From: Rubritepida flocculans DSM 14296
Lineage (GTDB): Bacteria; Pseudomonadota; Alphaproteobacteria; Acetobacterales; Acetobacteraceae
Length of the DNA stretch: 32,868 bases
Direction: 5' to 3'
NCBI RefSeq assembly: GCF_000425365.1
Contig: NZ_AUDH01000028.1
Coordinates: 1-32,868 of the forward strand
In this document: positions 1 to 8,100 of the stretch, one piece after another
How the letters are laid out: each line of letters starts with the position of its first letter
Numbering within the stretch: position 1 is the first letter of the stretch
Position numbers and translations under genes: made by a program
Notes under the pieces: model-generated
Told to the model about the DNA's origin: nothing
Database searches by the model: none
The model's input: only the letters and a program-made list of their open reading frames with translations

Positions 1-306
1 GCCCTGGCTCAAGACCACCCTCGTCCAGTGCGCCTGGGCCGCCACCCGCAAGAAGGACAGCTATCTCCGCGCCCAGTTCCACCATCTGCGACAGCGCCGC
101 GGACCGAAAAAAGCCATCTGCGCCGTCGCCGCCTCCATCCTCACCGCCGTCTGGCACATGCTCCAAAACGGAACCTTCTGGCACGATCTCGGACCAAATC
201 ACTTCCACCAACGCTCGCCAGAACAGCAGGCACGCCACCTCGCCGCCCAAATCACAAAGCTCGGCTTCAAGTGCTCCCTCGAACCACAAGCCGAGGGAGT
301 TTCTGT
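1..306 (+). mobile_element. IS110-family element, 3' fragment (cut by window edge)
   Basis: The first ~300 bases encode the C-terminal part of an IS110-type transposase and directly abut the stop codon of the oppositely oriented antiporter gene. Base use is less GC-extreme than the neighbouring genes. I see no inverted repeat at the right edge, which fits the family since many IS110 elements lack terminal inverted repeats. The exact right end is uncertain and lies between about 295 and 310. Whether the element is intact upstream cannot be judged from this window. Confidence 0.75.
2..306 (+). pseudogene. IS110-family transposase, C-terminal fragment
   Basis: Frame 2 reads PWLKTTLVQCAWAATRKK, followed by a conserved stretch with RAQF, RRGPKKAI and VAASILTAVWHML, then DLGPNHF. 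This is the typical end of the C-terminal Transposase_20 domain of IS110 enzymes, the part carrying the catalytic serine region upstream. The frame has no stop before the junction with the antiporter gene and would run on to 772 as nonsense antisense to that gene. So either the normal stop was lost at the junction or the true end lies within the last few codons. The N-terminal DEDD-type catalytic domain lies outside the window. Confidence 0.75.
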
Positions 307-1512
307 CTACACCAGCAGCACCGGGATGGGCGCGCCGCGCAGCGAGCGCCAGGCGAGCGAGGCGCCCGCCATCCGCACCGGCAGCACCGCCAGCACCGCG
401 CCGCTGAACTCCGCGAGCGGCGCGGGGTGGTCGGGGTGCAGCGGCGGCGCGCCGAGCGTGGCGGCCCAGCCATGGGCCCAGGCCAGCGCCACCCCTTCCT
501 CGGCCGCCTCCACCGCGCCGGGCGCGTCGAGCGGCGTGACCGTCAGCGGCAGCGCGGCGAAGAGGCCGAGACCGAGGAGATGCTTGAGGCTCTCGCCCGA
601 ATCCGGGTCGCCCTCGTGCAGGAAGTGCAGGGCGCGGGGCGGGGCCATGCCGGGCACGGCGATCAGCGCCCCGCGGATGGCCAGGCGCGCGGCGCGGGCC
701 GCCGCCTCGCCCTCGGGCAGCACCAGCGCCTGGTCGAACCAGGCATCGCGCGGCAGCAGCGTCAGGTCGTGATGGGCGGCGGCGCGGGCCAGCAGCAGCC
801 GGGCGTCCCCTTCCTCATGGCGGGTGCGGAAGGACAGCCCCGCCGCATCGCAGTCGCGCTCCAGCGCATGGGCAAGCAGCGCGGCGGATTCCCGGGCCTG
901 GGCCATGCGCCGCTCGACCAGGCGCCTGGCGTGGAAGGCGCCGCCCAGCGGCACCGGGCCGGTGTTGGCGAGGCTCGGCGCGCAGAGCAGGCTGAGCAGC
1001 GTCACCTCCGTGCGCGCGCCGGCCACCGCGAGCAGCCCGTCGCGCAGCGCCGCCTCCGCGCCGGGCCCCTGCGCGAGGCCGAGCAGCAGGCGGCGCGCCG
1101 CGCCGGGCGGGCGCGGGCCCTGCGCGGGGGCGGCCGCGGGCTCGGGCAGGGCGAGGCGCAGCACCGGCTCCGCATCCACCTTGGCGCGCGGCAGCACGCC
1201 CTGCAGCTCGTCCAGCGCCGTCTCGCCCCACATCGGCGCGCCGCCCACATAGGCGGCCCGCCCCAGCGCGTGCGAGGCGAGCGGCACCGTCACCAGAAGG
1301 AAGAGGATGATCAGCCCCACGCGCAGCCAGGCCTCACCCGTGCCGAAGGCGAAGCCGAGGCCGAGCAGCATGAAGCCCGCCCCCACCACGCCCGCCTTGG
1401 TGGCGGCGTGCATCCTGAGGAAGGCGTCGGGCAGCCGCGCCACGCCGATCGCGGCGATGAGCGCGACCACGGCCCCGCCCAGGATCAGCGCGGCGGCGAG
1501 GGTCTCACTCAT
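307..1512 (-). CDS. mnhG: MnhG/PhaG antiporter subunit fused to a universal-stress-like C-terminal region
   Basis: 401 aa, ATG start overlapping the mnhF stop by 8 bp. Residues 1-~95 are a complete MnhG/PhaG subunit: three hydrophobic segments and the family motif GVARLPDAFLRMHAATKAG. MnhG proteins usually stop at about 100-130 aa. Here a Pro/Ala linker (~110-135) leads into about 265 soluble residues with an alternating alpha/beta pattern and a final APIPVLLV, resembling two degenerate UspA-type domains; I see no clear GxxGS nucleotide-binding signature. The subunit belongs to the multi-protein Mrp/Pha cation/proton antiporter in the inner membrane; the extra region would be cytoplasmic if the family topology holds. 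The TAG stop (307-309) coincides with the IS110 junction, so a few C-terminal residues may have been lost. The Usp assignment is from pattern only. Confidence 0.8.
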   Translation of the reverse strand: MSETLAAALILGGAVVALIAAIGVARLPDAFLRMHAATKAGVVGAGFMLLGLGFAFGTGEAWLRVGLIILFLLVTVPLASHALGRAAYVGGAPMWGETALDELQGVLPRAKVDAEPVLRLALPEPAAAPAQGPRPPGAARRLLLGLAQGPGAEAALRDGLLAVAGARTEVTLLSLLCAPSLANTGPVPLGGAFHARRLVERRMAQARESAALLAHALERDCDAAGLSFRTRHEEGDARLLLARAAAHHDLTLLPRDAWFDQALVLPEGEAAARAARLAIRGALIAVPGMAPPRALHFLHEGDPDSGESLKHLLGLGLFAALPLTVTPLDAPGAVEAAEEGVALAWAHGWAATLGAPPLHPDHPAPLAEFSGAVLAVLPVRMAGASLAWRSLRGAPIPVLLV

Positions 1513-1795
1513 CGCCCTTCTCCCCGCCGCGCGCCGCGCGCTCGATGAAGGCGGCGACGCCCACCGTGCCGATGAAGCCCACGAGGCCGAGGCCGAGCGC
1601 GATGTCGAGCAGCGCGAGGTGCCCCCCCGCCAGCGCCGCCAGCGCCACCCCCGCCACCGCGAGCAGCCCCAGCAGATCCAGCGCCACGGCGCGGTCCGCG
1701 ATGCCCGGGCCCTGCAGCATACGCCAGGCGGTGAGGCCCACGGCGATGGTCAGCAGCAGCCCGGCGAGCGCCATGGCGACGCCGAGCAGGCTCAT
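1505..1795 (-). CDS. mnhF: Mrp/Pha cation/proton antiporter subunit F
   Basis: 96 aa with three hydrophobic segments and the family-typical GPGIADRAVALDLL after the first helix, followed by a short charged tail. It is a small integral-membrane subunit of the Mrp (Mnh/Pha) antiporter, which exchanges Na+ or K+ for protons. The start overlaps the mnhE stop (ATGA, 1792-1795) and the end overlaps the mnhG start, so translation is likely coupled. Length is normal for the family. Confidence 0.93.
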   Translation of the reverse strand: MSLLGVAMALAGLLLTIAVGLTAWRMLQGPGIADRAVALDLLGLLAVAGVALAALAGGHLALLDIALGLGLVGFIGTVGVAAFIERAARGGEKGDE

Positions 1796-2130
1796 GGCAG
1801 CACCCGCATCGCAGGGGTTTCGAGCCGCGCGGCGATGCTCGCGCGCAGCGCCTCGGCGCTCTCCACGTCCATGGCGTGGACGTAGAGCACCGAGCGGTCG
1901 GGCGAGACGTGCAGCGCCGTGGTGCCCGGGGTGAGCGTGACCATGTCGGCGAGCAGCGTGACGCCCGCGGCGGAGCGCAGCCGCAGCGGCACAGCCACCA
2001 CGCCCGGCCGCACCTCGAGGCGCGGGGCGAGGGTGGCGCGGATCACCGTCCAGGCCGAGAGCAGCAGCTCGCGCAGGAACAGCGCGAGCAGCCAGAGCCA
2101 GGCCAGGATGTTCCAGGGGCGCGGTGTCAT
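1792..2130 (-). CDS. mnhE: Mrp/Pha cation/proton antiporter subunit E
   Basis: 112 aa from the ATG at 2130, which forms an ATGA overlap with the end of mnhD. An open frame extends upstream but would be antisense-like read-through inside mnhD. One or two N-terminal membrane segments (NILAWLWLLALFLRELLLSAW) precede the conserved MnhE region (RPGVVAVPLRL, then VTLLADMVTLTPGTTALHV). At 112 residues it is shorter than many MnhE proteins (about 160 aa), mainly because the N-terminal hydrophobic stretch is short; this shorter form also occurs in PhaE-like proteins. It contributes to assembly of the antiporter complex in the inner membrane. Confidence 0.88.
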   Translation of the reverse strand: MTPRPWNILAWLWLLALFLRELLLSAWTVIRATLAPRLEVRPGVVAVPLRLRSAAGVTLLADMVTLTPGTTALHVSPDRSVLYVHAMDVESAEALRASIAARLETPAMRVLP

Positions 2131-3638
2131 GGCGTGCCTCCCAGCACGGCCGCGATGTAGGCGTCGCGCGCGCGCAGCTCCTCGCCCGCGGCCAGGGCGA
2201 AGGCGGCGAAGGGCTCGGTCCAGAGGCCGATGACCAGCGTGACCAGCCCCAACGCCGCCACGGGGGCGAGCAGCCACAGCCGCTCGGCGCCCGCCAGCGC
2301 CGGCGGCTCCGCCACGCCCTCGGGCGCGGCCTTCCAGAAGGCCTCCAGCCAGATCTTCAGCATGGAGTAGAGGGTGAGGATGCCGGTGCCGAGCGCCACG
2401 GCCGCGAGCCAGTACCACTCCGCCTCGAAGCCCGAGCGGGCGACGAGGAGCTTCGCCCAGAAGCCCGAGAGCGGCGGCAGCCCGGCGAGCGAGAGGGCGG
2501 GAATGGCGAAGAGCAGGCCGAGCCAGGGGTCGCGCCGCCACAGCCCGCCCAGCGCGGCGAGCGAGAAGGAGCCCCCCGCGCGGCGGATCGCGCCCGCCGC
2601 CAGGAACAGGTTCGCCTTCACGACGATGTGGTGGAGCATGTAGAGCACCGCGCCTGCGAGCGCGAGCGGCGTGGCGATGGCGATGCCCACGAGCATGTAG
2701 CCGATCTGGCTGATGATGTGGAAGGAGAGGATGCGCCGGATTTCCCAGTGCGCCGCCGCCCCCAGCACGCCGATCACCATGGTCAGCGCCGCGGCGATGC
2801 CGATGAGCGGCCCCACCCAGGGCAGCTCGCCTGGGAAGACCAGCGTGAAGAGCCGGATCAGCGCGTAGACGCCCACCTTCGTCAGCAGCGCGGCGAAGAT
2901 GGCGCCCACCGGCGCGGGGGCGGTGTGGTAGGAGGCGGGCAGCCAGAAGAACAGCGGGAACACCGCCGCCTTCGCCGCGAAGGCCGCGAGCAGCAGGAAG
3001 GCCACCGCGGCCACCGCGCCCTGGTTGGGCACCTCCGGCAGGCGCCGCGCGAGGTCGGCGAGGTTGAGCGTGCCCGCGAGCCCGTAGGCGAGGCCGATGG
3101 CGATGAGGAAGACGCTGGTGGCGACCAGGTTCAGCACCGCGTATTTCACCGCCGCGTCCCGCCCCGCCGCGCCGGCGTTCAGCACCAGCAGGCCGAAGGA
3201 GGCGATGAGCATCACCTCGAACCAGACGTAGAGGTTGAACAAATCGCCCGCCAGGAAGGCGCCGGCCACGCCCATCACCAGCGCGCCGAGCAGCGGGTGC
3301 CAGAGCGGCTCGGCCTCGCCCAGCTCCGCGTCGCCGCGCGCGGCGAGGGCGCAGGCCGCGTACATCACGGCGGTGATGAGCACCAGCGAGGCGGCGAGCC
3401 GGTCCGCCACCAGGGTGATGCCGAAGGGCGGCGCCCAGTCGCCCATCTGCGAGGCGATGGGCCCGCCGGGATGCACCACGGCCACCAGCGCGGCCGAGGC
3501 GAACAGCATGGCAAGGGCGGCGAACGCCGTCAGCGCGCGCTGGGCGCGCGGCGAGGCACGCAGCGCCGCCCCGCCCGCGCAGGCCAGCAGCGGCAGCAGG
3601 ATGGGAAGGGCGAGCAGCCAGTCGGCGAGCCGGGCCAT
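2127..3638 (-). CDS. mnhD: Mrp/Pha cation/proton antiporter subunit D
   Basis: 503 aa, start ATG at 3638 sharing a base with the mnhC stop (TGATG). It is a polytopic membrane protein of the proton-translocating NADH dehydrogenase subunit family (NuoL/M/N-like) with about 14 hydrophobic segments. Visible landmarks are the membrane glutamate in NLYVWFEVMLIASFGLL, the lysine in FAAKAAVFPLFFWLPASYHTA and the lysine in FAALLTKVGVYALIRLF, all expected for proton pathways in this family. It works with MnhA in ion exchange. Length matches known MrpD proteins (about 490-510 aa). Confidence 0.95.
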   Translation of the reverse strand: MARLADWLLALPILLPLLACAGGAALRASPRAQRALTAFAALAMLFASAALVAVVHPGGPIASQMGDWAPPFGITLVADRLAASLVLITAVMYAACALAARGDAELGEAEPLWHPLLGALVMGVAGAFLAGDLFNLYVWFEVMLIASFGLLVLNAGAAGRDAAVKYAVLNLVATSVFLIAIGLAYGLAGTLNLADLARRLPEVPNQGAVAAVAFLLLAAFAAKAAVFPLFFWLPASYHTAPAPVGAIFAALLTKVGVYALIRLFTLVFPGELPWVGPLIGIAAALTMVIGVLGAAAHWEIRRILSFHIISQIGYMLVGIAIATPLALAGAVLYMLHHIVVKANLFLAAGAIRRAGGSFSLAALGGLWRRDPWLGLLFAIPALSLAGLPPLSGFWAKLLVARSGFEAEWYWLAAVALGTGILTLYSMLKIWLEAFWKAAPEGVAEPPALAGAERLWLLAPVAALGLVTLVIGLWTEPFAAFALAAGEELRARDAYIAAVLGGTP

Positions 3639-4048
3639 CAGCGCGCCTCCGCGCGGGGCTCGGCCTCGGCGGCCTCGACGGGGTCGGTGCTCGGCAGGGC
3701 GGGGGGTTCGGCGCTGCGCAGCGCCTCGGCGTCCACCACCGCCTCGCCCTTCCACACGGACCAGGCGAGCACCATGACGAAGGCCGTGAGCCCGAAGGAG
3801 ATGACGATGGCCGTCAGCACCAGGGCCTGCGGCAGCGGGTTGGCCGCGCCCGCGGCCAGCGCCTGCGCGCCGGGCGAAACGAGCGGCGGCGCCGTGCCCA
3901 GCACGCGTCCGCCCGCGAGAATGGCGATGTTCGCCGCATTGCCAAGCAGCAGCAGCCCCACGATCACCCGCGGCAGGGAGCGGGCGAGCAGCAGATAGAC
4001 CGCGCCCGCGAGCAGCACGCCGAACAGCAGGGCCAGCAGGATTTCCAT
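3638..4048 (-). CDS. mnhC: Mrp/Pha cation/proton antiporter subunit C
   Basis: 136 aa, NuoK-like. Three membrane segments are seen (residues 2-22, 28-47, 75-98), with the family motif VIVGLLLLGNAANIAIL and the later NPLPQALVLTAIVI. The C-terminal ~30 residues form a Pro/Glu/Ala-rich soluble tail that is longer than usual. It lies 43 bp after mnhB, the largest gap inside the antiporter cluster, and that gap contains a short inverted repeat. Confidence 0.94.
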   Translation of the reverse strand: MEILLALLFGVLLAGAVYLLLARSLPRVIVGLLLLGNAANIAILAGGRVLGTAPPLVSPGAQALAAGAANPLPQALVLTAIVISFGLTAFVMVLAWSVWKGEAVVDAEALRSAEPPALPSTDPVEAAEAEPRAEAR

Positions 4049-4058
4049 GGCTCAGCGC

Positions 4059-4090
4059 CCCGTGCGGGGAGGAGAGGACGCGCGCACGGG
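4059..4090. repeat. inverted repeat in the mnhB-mnhC gap
   Basis: CCCGTGC (4059-4065) and GCACGGG (4084-4090) are perfect 7-bp inverted arms around an 18-nt loop, lying in the only non-coding gap inside mnhA-G. In the transcript this would form a hairpin just upstream of mnhC. No T-run follows, so it is not a classic terminator. It could affect mRNA stability or subunit stoichiometry, but it may also be chance in GC-rich DNA. Confidence 0.4.
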
Positions 4091-4091
4091 C

Positions 4092-4490
4092 TCACTCCTC
4101 AAGAAACGGCAGCACGAAGGCGAGCGCGAAGCCCACCACGACGAGATAGACGCCCACGTCGAACAGCAGCGCGGTGCCGATGGGCGTTCCGGCGAGCCAT
4201 TGCTGCGTCAGGAAAGGCTCGCCGTGGTGCAGCAGCGCGGGCAGCCCCGCCAGCGCGGCGGCGAGCAGCCCGATGCCCGCCCAGGCGAGCGGATCGAGGC
4301 GCAGCACGCGCCGCGTCGCCCCCTGGCCGAGCGCCAGCGCGTGGAAGACGAAGCCCAGCGCGCCCACGAGGCCGCCGATGAAGCCGCCGCCCGGCTCGTT
4401 GTGGCCGCGCAGCAGGATGAACAGCGAGACGGCGAGGCTCGTCCAGAGCACGTAGCGCGCCGAGCTGCGCAGGATCAGGCTTTCCTTCAC
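4092..4490 (-). CDS. mnhB: Mrp/Pha cation/proton antiporter subunit B
   Basis: 132 aa. The GTG start at 4490 overlaps the mnhA stop (GTGA) and has a good ribosome binding site (GGAGGA) 7 bp upstream; the longer open frame upstream is antisense-like read-through of mnhA. Four membrane segments are visible. The MnhB landmark [15 protein letters not shown] follows the first helix pair. The protein ends in a short acidic FLEE. Length is typical for MrpB. Confidence 0.93.
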   Translation of the reverse strand: MKESLILRSSARYVLWTSLAVSLFILLRGHNEPGGGFIGGLVGALGFVFHALALGQGATRRVLRLDPLAWAGIGLLAAALAGLPALLHHGEPFLTQQWLAGTPIGTALLFDVGVYLVVVGFALAFVLPFLEE

Positions 4491-6769
4491 GGCTGCTTCC
4501 TCCCCGCCCGCTTCGCCAGCAGCGCGGCCGCCGCCAGCGCGGCGATGAGCAGCACCGCGATCTCGCCCAGCGTGTCGAGCGCGCGGAAGTCCACGATCAC
4601 CACGTTCACCACGTTGCGCCCCTTCGCCTCCGGCACCGCGGCCTGGCCCATCCATTCGGGGATGCGCGCGTCGAAGGGCACGGAGAGCATGGCGAACATC
4701 ACCGCCACGCCCACCGCGCCCACGAGGCCCGCGAGGAGCGCGTCGTTGCGCCGCTCGTTCGCCCGGCGCGCATCCAGCGCACGGAAGGGCAACCGGGCGA
4801 GGATGGCGACGAGCAGCACCACCGCGATCACCTCCACCGTGAACTGGGTGAAGGCGAGATCGGGCGCGCCGAGGGTGAGGAAGAGCAGCCCCGCGCCGAA
4901 GCCCACGAGGGCCGCGCCCATCACCTGCGCGAAGAGCGCGCGCATCAGCGCCGCCGCCGCCGCGCCGCCCGCGATGAGCAGCACGAGCAGCACCTGCTCC
5001 ACCCGCACCGGCGCCGCACGCCAGGGAATGGCGAGCCCGCCCGCCAGCACGAGCACCAGCCCCGCGCCCCCGAACACGATGAGCAGGCTGAGCGCGAGGT
5101 AGCGCCTGAGGCTGCCCGACTGCACGCGCCGCGTCACCGCCACCGCCGTGCGCGAGACGGCGCGCAGCACCTCGCCATAGGCGCTGTCCGGCCCGTAGCG
5201 GTCGAGCCATTCCTGCCCGGCGAGGCGCGGCTGCAGCCGGCTCCAGCCGAGATACATCACCACGCCCAGGCCCAGCGCGGCGAAGGAGAGCAGCAGCACC
5301 AGCTCGTCGCCCTGCTTCTCGCCCAGCGCCACGCCCGTCGGCCGGCCGAGGATCGTGCCCGCCGCAGGCTCGATCAGCGCGGCCGAGATCAGGCCCGGCA
5401 TCAGCCCGAAGACCAGCCCGAGAAGGGCGAGCAGCATGGGCGGCGCGAGCATGGCCAGCGGCGGCTCCTTCACCTCCCGGTCGGCCTCCATGGGCCGGCC
5501 CATGAAGGGGCGGGCGGCCACCACGCCCGCCACCACCACCATGGCCGCGTTCACCACCAGCGCGATGGCCGGCAGCAGCCCGGGCACGCCGAGCTGCACG
5601 GTGAAGAGCAGATCCTTCGCGAAGGCGCCAATGAAGCCGGGCGCGCCCGCCATGGAGAGCCCGGCCAGCGCGGCCGCCGCGGCGGTGAGGGGCATGGCGC
5701 GCGCCAGCCCGCGCAGCACCAGCGCATCGCGCGTGCCGGCCTTCTTGTCCACGATGCCGGAGATGAGGAACAGGCTCGCCTTGTAGAGCGCGTGCACGAG
5801 CAGGAACACGACGGCCGCCGTGGCCGCGAGCGGCTCCTCCAGCCCGATGAGCGTGACCAGCGTGCCCAGCGCCACCACGGTGGACCAGGCGAGCTTGCGC
5901 TTGAGATCCCGCTCGCGCAGCGCGAGCAGCGCGCCGGTCAGCATGGTCAGCCCGCCCGCTCCGGTCAGCAGCCCCTGCCAGAGTACCATCTCCTGGAAGG
6001 CCGGATTGAACCGCGCGAGCAGATAGACGCCGAGCTTCACCATCGTCGCGGAATGCAGGTAGGCCGAGACGGGCGCCGGCGCGGCCATGGCGTTGGGCAG
6101 CCAGAAATGCAGCGGCCACTGCGCGCTCTTGGCGAAGCATCCGCCCGCCACCAGCAGCACGATCCAGGGCGCGAAGGGGTGGGCGGAGATGGACTCCGCC
6201 TGGGCGAGGATCAGCGAGATCCGCGTGGTGCCCGCCGCGGCGGCGAGCAGCAGGAAGCCCGCGAGCATGGCGAGCCCGCCGGCCACCGTCACCATCAGCC
6301 CCTGCTGCGCCGCCTTGCGCGCGGCCGCGCGCTCATGATCGAAGCCGATGAGCATGAAGGAGGCGAGGCTCGTCAGCTCCCAGAAGACGAAGAGGCTGAA
6401 CAGGTCATCGGCCAGCACCGCGCCGAGCATCGCGCCCATGAACAGCGTCAGCACCGCGAGGAAGCGGTGCAGCGCCGGATGCCCCTTCAGATAGGCCGAG
6501 GCGTAGAGAAAGATCCCCGCGCCGATGCCGGTGATGAGCAGCGCCATCAGGCGCGAAAGCCCGTCGAGCCGGAAGGAGGTCTCGAGGCCGAGGGAGGGGA
6601 TGCGCTCGGAGGTGAAGGCCGCGCCGAGCGGCAGGCTCAGCAGCGCCAGGAAGAGGCCGAGCGGCAGCAGCGCCGGAAGCGGCGCGGCGCCGGGCCGCGC
6701 GCGCAGGCCGAGCGCCACCAGCGGGATGGCGAGGAAGGGCAGGGCGACGAGAAGGGGCAGGACGGACAC
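4487..6769 (-). CDS. mnhA: Mrp/Pha cation/proton antiporter subunit A
   Basis: 760 aa, the largest subunit, related to respiratory complex I subunit NuoL. The chosen GTG at 6769 places the first hydrophobic helix ([20 protein letters not shown]) at the N-terminus and has a purine-rich AGGGTGGGG just upstream; the upstream open frame belongs to other reading frames. Landmarks: [19 protein letters not shown] with the membrane glutamate, [20 protein letters not shown] and [16 protein letters not shown] with key lysines. After the NuoL-like core come the MrpA-specific C-terminal domains, with [20 protein letters not shown] and [20 protein letters not shown]. It is the first gene of the seven-gene antiporter set, 125 bp downstream of the MFS gene. 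The exchanged cation (Na+ or K+) cannot be told from sequence. Confidence 0.94.
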   Translation of the reverse strand: MSVLPLLVALPFLAIPLVALGLRARPGAAPLPALLPLGLFLALLSLPLGAAFTSERIPSLGLETSFRLDGLSRLMALLITGIGAGIFLYASAYLKGHPALHRFLAVLTLFMGAMLGAVLADDLFSLFVFWELTSLASFMLIGFDHERAAARKAAQQGLMVTVAGGLAMLAGFLLLAAAAGTTRISLILAQAESISAHPFAPWIVLLVAGGCFAKSAQWPLHFWLPNAMAAPAPVSAYLHSATMVKLGVYLLARFNPAFQEMVLWQGLLTGAGGLTMLTGALLALRERDLKRKLAWSTVVALGTLVTLIGLEEPLAATAAVVFLLVHALYKASLFLISGIVDKKAGTRDALVLRGLARAMPLTAAAAALAGLSMAGAPGFIGAFAKDLLFTVQLGVPGLLPAIALVVNAAMVVVAGVVAARPFMGRPMEADREVKEPPLAMLAPPMLLALLGLVFGLMPGLISAALIEPAAGTILGRPTGVALGEKQGDELVLLLSFAALGLGVVMYLGWSRLQPRLAGQEWLDRYGPDSAYGEVLRAVSRTAVAVTRRVQSGSLRRYLALSLLIVFGGAGLVLVLAGGLAIPWRAAPVRVEQVLLVLLIAGGAAAAALMRALFAQVMGAALVGFGAGLLFLTLGAPDLAFTQFTVEVIAVVLLVAILARLPFRALDARRANERRNDALLAGLVGAVGVAVMFAMLSVPFDARIPEWMGQAAVPEAKGRNVVNVVIVDFRALDTLGEIAVLLIAALAAAALLAKRAGRKQP

Positions 6770-6837
6770 GCCCCACCCTTGGCAAACGCCATGCCAGAGC
6801 GCGCGGCGCGCCGGGCCGCCGCGCCGCCGGCCGGCGC

Positions 6838-6853
6838 GTTCGGAATCCCGAAC
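6838..6853. promoter_or_regulatory. candidate operator, promoter-proximal dyad upstream of mnhA
   Basis: The 16-mer GTTCGGAATCCCGAAC is a perfect dyad (GTTCGG-N4-CCGAAC). It lies in the 125-bp gap between the MFS stop and mnhA, 69 bp upstream of the mnhA start. A near-identical dyad sits 31 bp away, about three helical turns, which is typical of a repressor or activator bound as paired dimers. The binding protein is unknown. Confidence 0.45.
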
Positions 6854-6868
6854 AGGGGAGCGCCCTGC

Positions 6869-6884
6869 GTCCGGCTTTCCGAAC
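6869..6884. promoter_or_regulatory. candidate operator, promoter-distal dyad upstream of mnhA
   Basis: GTCCGGCTTTCCGAAC matches the 6838-6853 dyad except for one base in the left arm (GTCCGG for GTTCGG) and a different 4-bp spacer. It lies 11 bp beyond the MFS stop codon. The pair could instead act as an RNA hairpin ending the upstream transcript, but the repeated consensus at 31-bp spacing favours protein binding. Confidence 0.4.
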
Positions 6885-6894
6885 GGGGCGGCGG

Positions 6895-8100
6895 CTACTC
6901 CGCCGCCTGCACCCGCCCCATGCGCAGCCGCTGCCAGGCGAGCAGCGCCAGCGCCACGGCGAGCGGCGGCAGCAGGGTGAGGTTCAGCACCTCCCAGCCG
7001 TAGCGGTGGTGCACGAAGCCCGAGAGGAAGGCGGTGCAGGCCACGGTGCCGAACACGATGAAGTCGTTCGCCGCCTGGGCGCGCACCCGCTCCTCGGGGG
7101 CGTAGCTGGTGGCGAGCAGCGTCGTCGCGCCCACGAACATGAAGTTCCACCCCACGCCCAGCAGCGTCAGCGCCACGATGAAGTGCCAGAACTCCCGCCC
7201 CAGCAGCGCCACTCCCACGCAGGCCGCCGTCAGCGCCGCGCCCGTGACGATGACGCGCATCACCCCGAAGCGCGTGATGAGATGGCCCGTGACGAAGCCC
7301 GGCGCGAACATGGCGAGCGAATGGGCCTGGATCACCGTCGCCGCCGCGCCGACGGAGAAGCCGCAGAGCATCATCTCGAGCGGTGTCGCCGTCATCGCGA
7401 GGTTCATGGTGCCATAGGCCACCAGCCCCGCCACCGCCGCCGCCACGAAGGCCGGCCGGCGCAGGATTTCGGGGATGGGCGTGCGCGCGCCCGTGCGCGC
7501 CGGAGGGGGCGGCAGCTCGAGGCCCGAGAGCAGCAGCATGCCGATCACGGGCAGCAGCGCCAGCACGAGATAGGTGCCGAGGAAGAGCGTCGGCGCGAAG
7601 AGGTCGTAGCTGTGCTTCACGATCTCCGGCCCGAACAGGGCCGAGAGGATGGGCCCGGCCATCACCAGCGAGATGGCGCGCGGCCGCCAGGCGGGGGTCG
7701 CGGCCTCGGCCGCGGCGAAGCGGTAGTGCTGCCCGATGCCCCAGCCGCCGCCCGCGAAGACCGCGCCGAGGTTGTAGAGCCAGAAATCCTGGAACCAGAC
7801 GCCGGCCGCGAAGGTGAGCGAGCCGAGCAGCGAGAGCGCCGCGCCGATCAGGAAGCCCGTGCGCCGGCCATAGCGGCCGAAGATCATGGAGGCCGGGATG
7901 GAGGCCGCCATCACCGCCGTCATCTGCACCGCCATGGGCAGGGTGGCCAGCGCCTGGTCGCCCGAGAGGGAGTGGCCGATCAGCGCGCCCATCGCCACCT
8001 GGCCCACCATGGTGGCGTTGATCAGCGCCTGGCAGAAGAACAGGCGCCAGACGGTCGCCTTCATGCGCCGCTCATCGGCGGGGCTTTGCGTCGCGGTCAC
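6895..8100 (-). CDS. MFS transporter, substrate unknown
   Basis: 401 aa. The GTG at 8100 overlaps the thiL stop (GTGA) and has GGAG 8 bp upstream; a TTG four codons earlier is less likely. About twelve hydrophobic segments are seen. The MFS motif A region appears as FGRYGRRTGFLIG in the loop between helices 2 and 3. A later degenerate copy is HLITRFGVMRVIVTG. Helix 1 (FFCQALINATMVGQVAMGAL) and the half-way cytoplasmic loop (TGARTPIPEILRRPAF) are consistent with a 12-TM transporter of the NarK/YfcJ-like broad class. Coupling to riboflavin and thiamine genes suggests a metabolite exporter or importer, but no substrate can be inferred. Confidence 0.88.
   Translation of the reverse strand: MTATQSPADERRMKATVWRLFFCQALINATMVGQVAMGALIGHSLSGDQALATLPMAVQMTAVMAASIPASMIFGRYGRRTGFLIGAALSLLGSLTFAAGVWFQDFWLYNLGAVFAGGGWGIGQHYRFAAAEAATPAWRPRAISLVMAGPILSALFGPEIVKHSYDLFAPTLFLGTYLVLALLPVIGMLLLSGLELPPPPARTGARTPIPEILRRPAFVAAAVAGLVAYGTMNLAMTATPLEMMLCGFSVGAAATVIQAHSLAMFAPGFVTGHLITRFGVMRVIVTGAALTAACVGVALLGREFWHFIVALTLLGVGWNFMFVGATTLLATSYAPEERVRAQAANDFIVFGTVACTAFLSGFVHHRYGWEVLNLTLLPPLAVALALLAWQRLRMGRVQAAE

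Noticed and set aside
2124-3998. Plus-strand open frame of 624 codons opposite mnhD and mnhC
   Set aside because: Charged low-complexity translation with no domain; mnhC/D on the minus strand are well supported.
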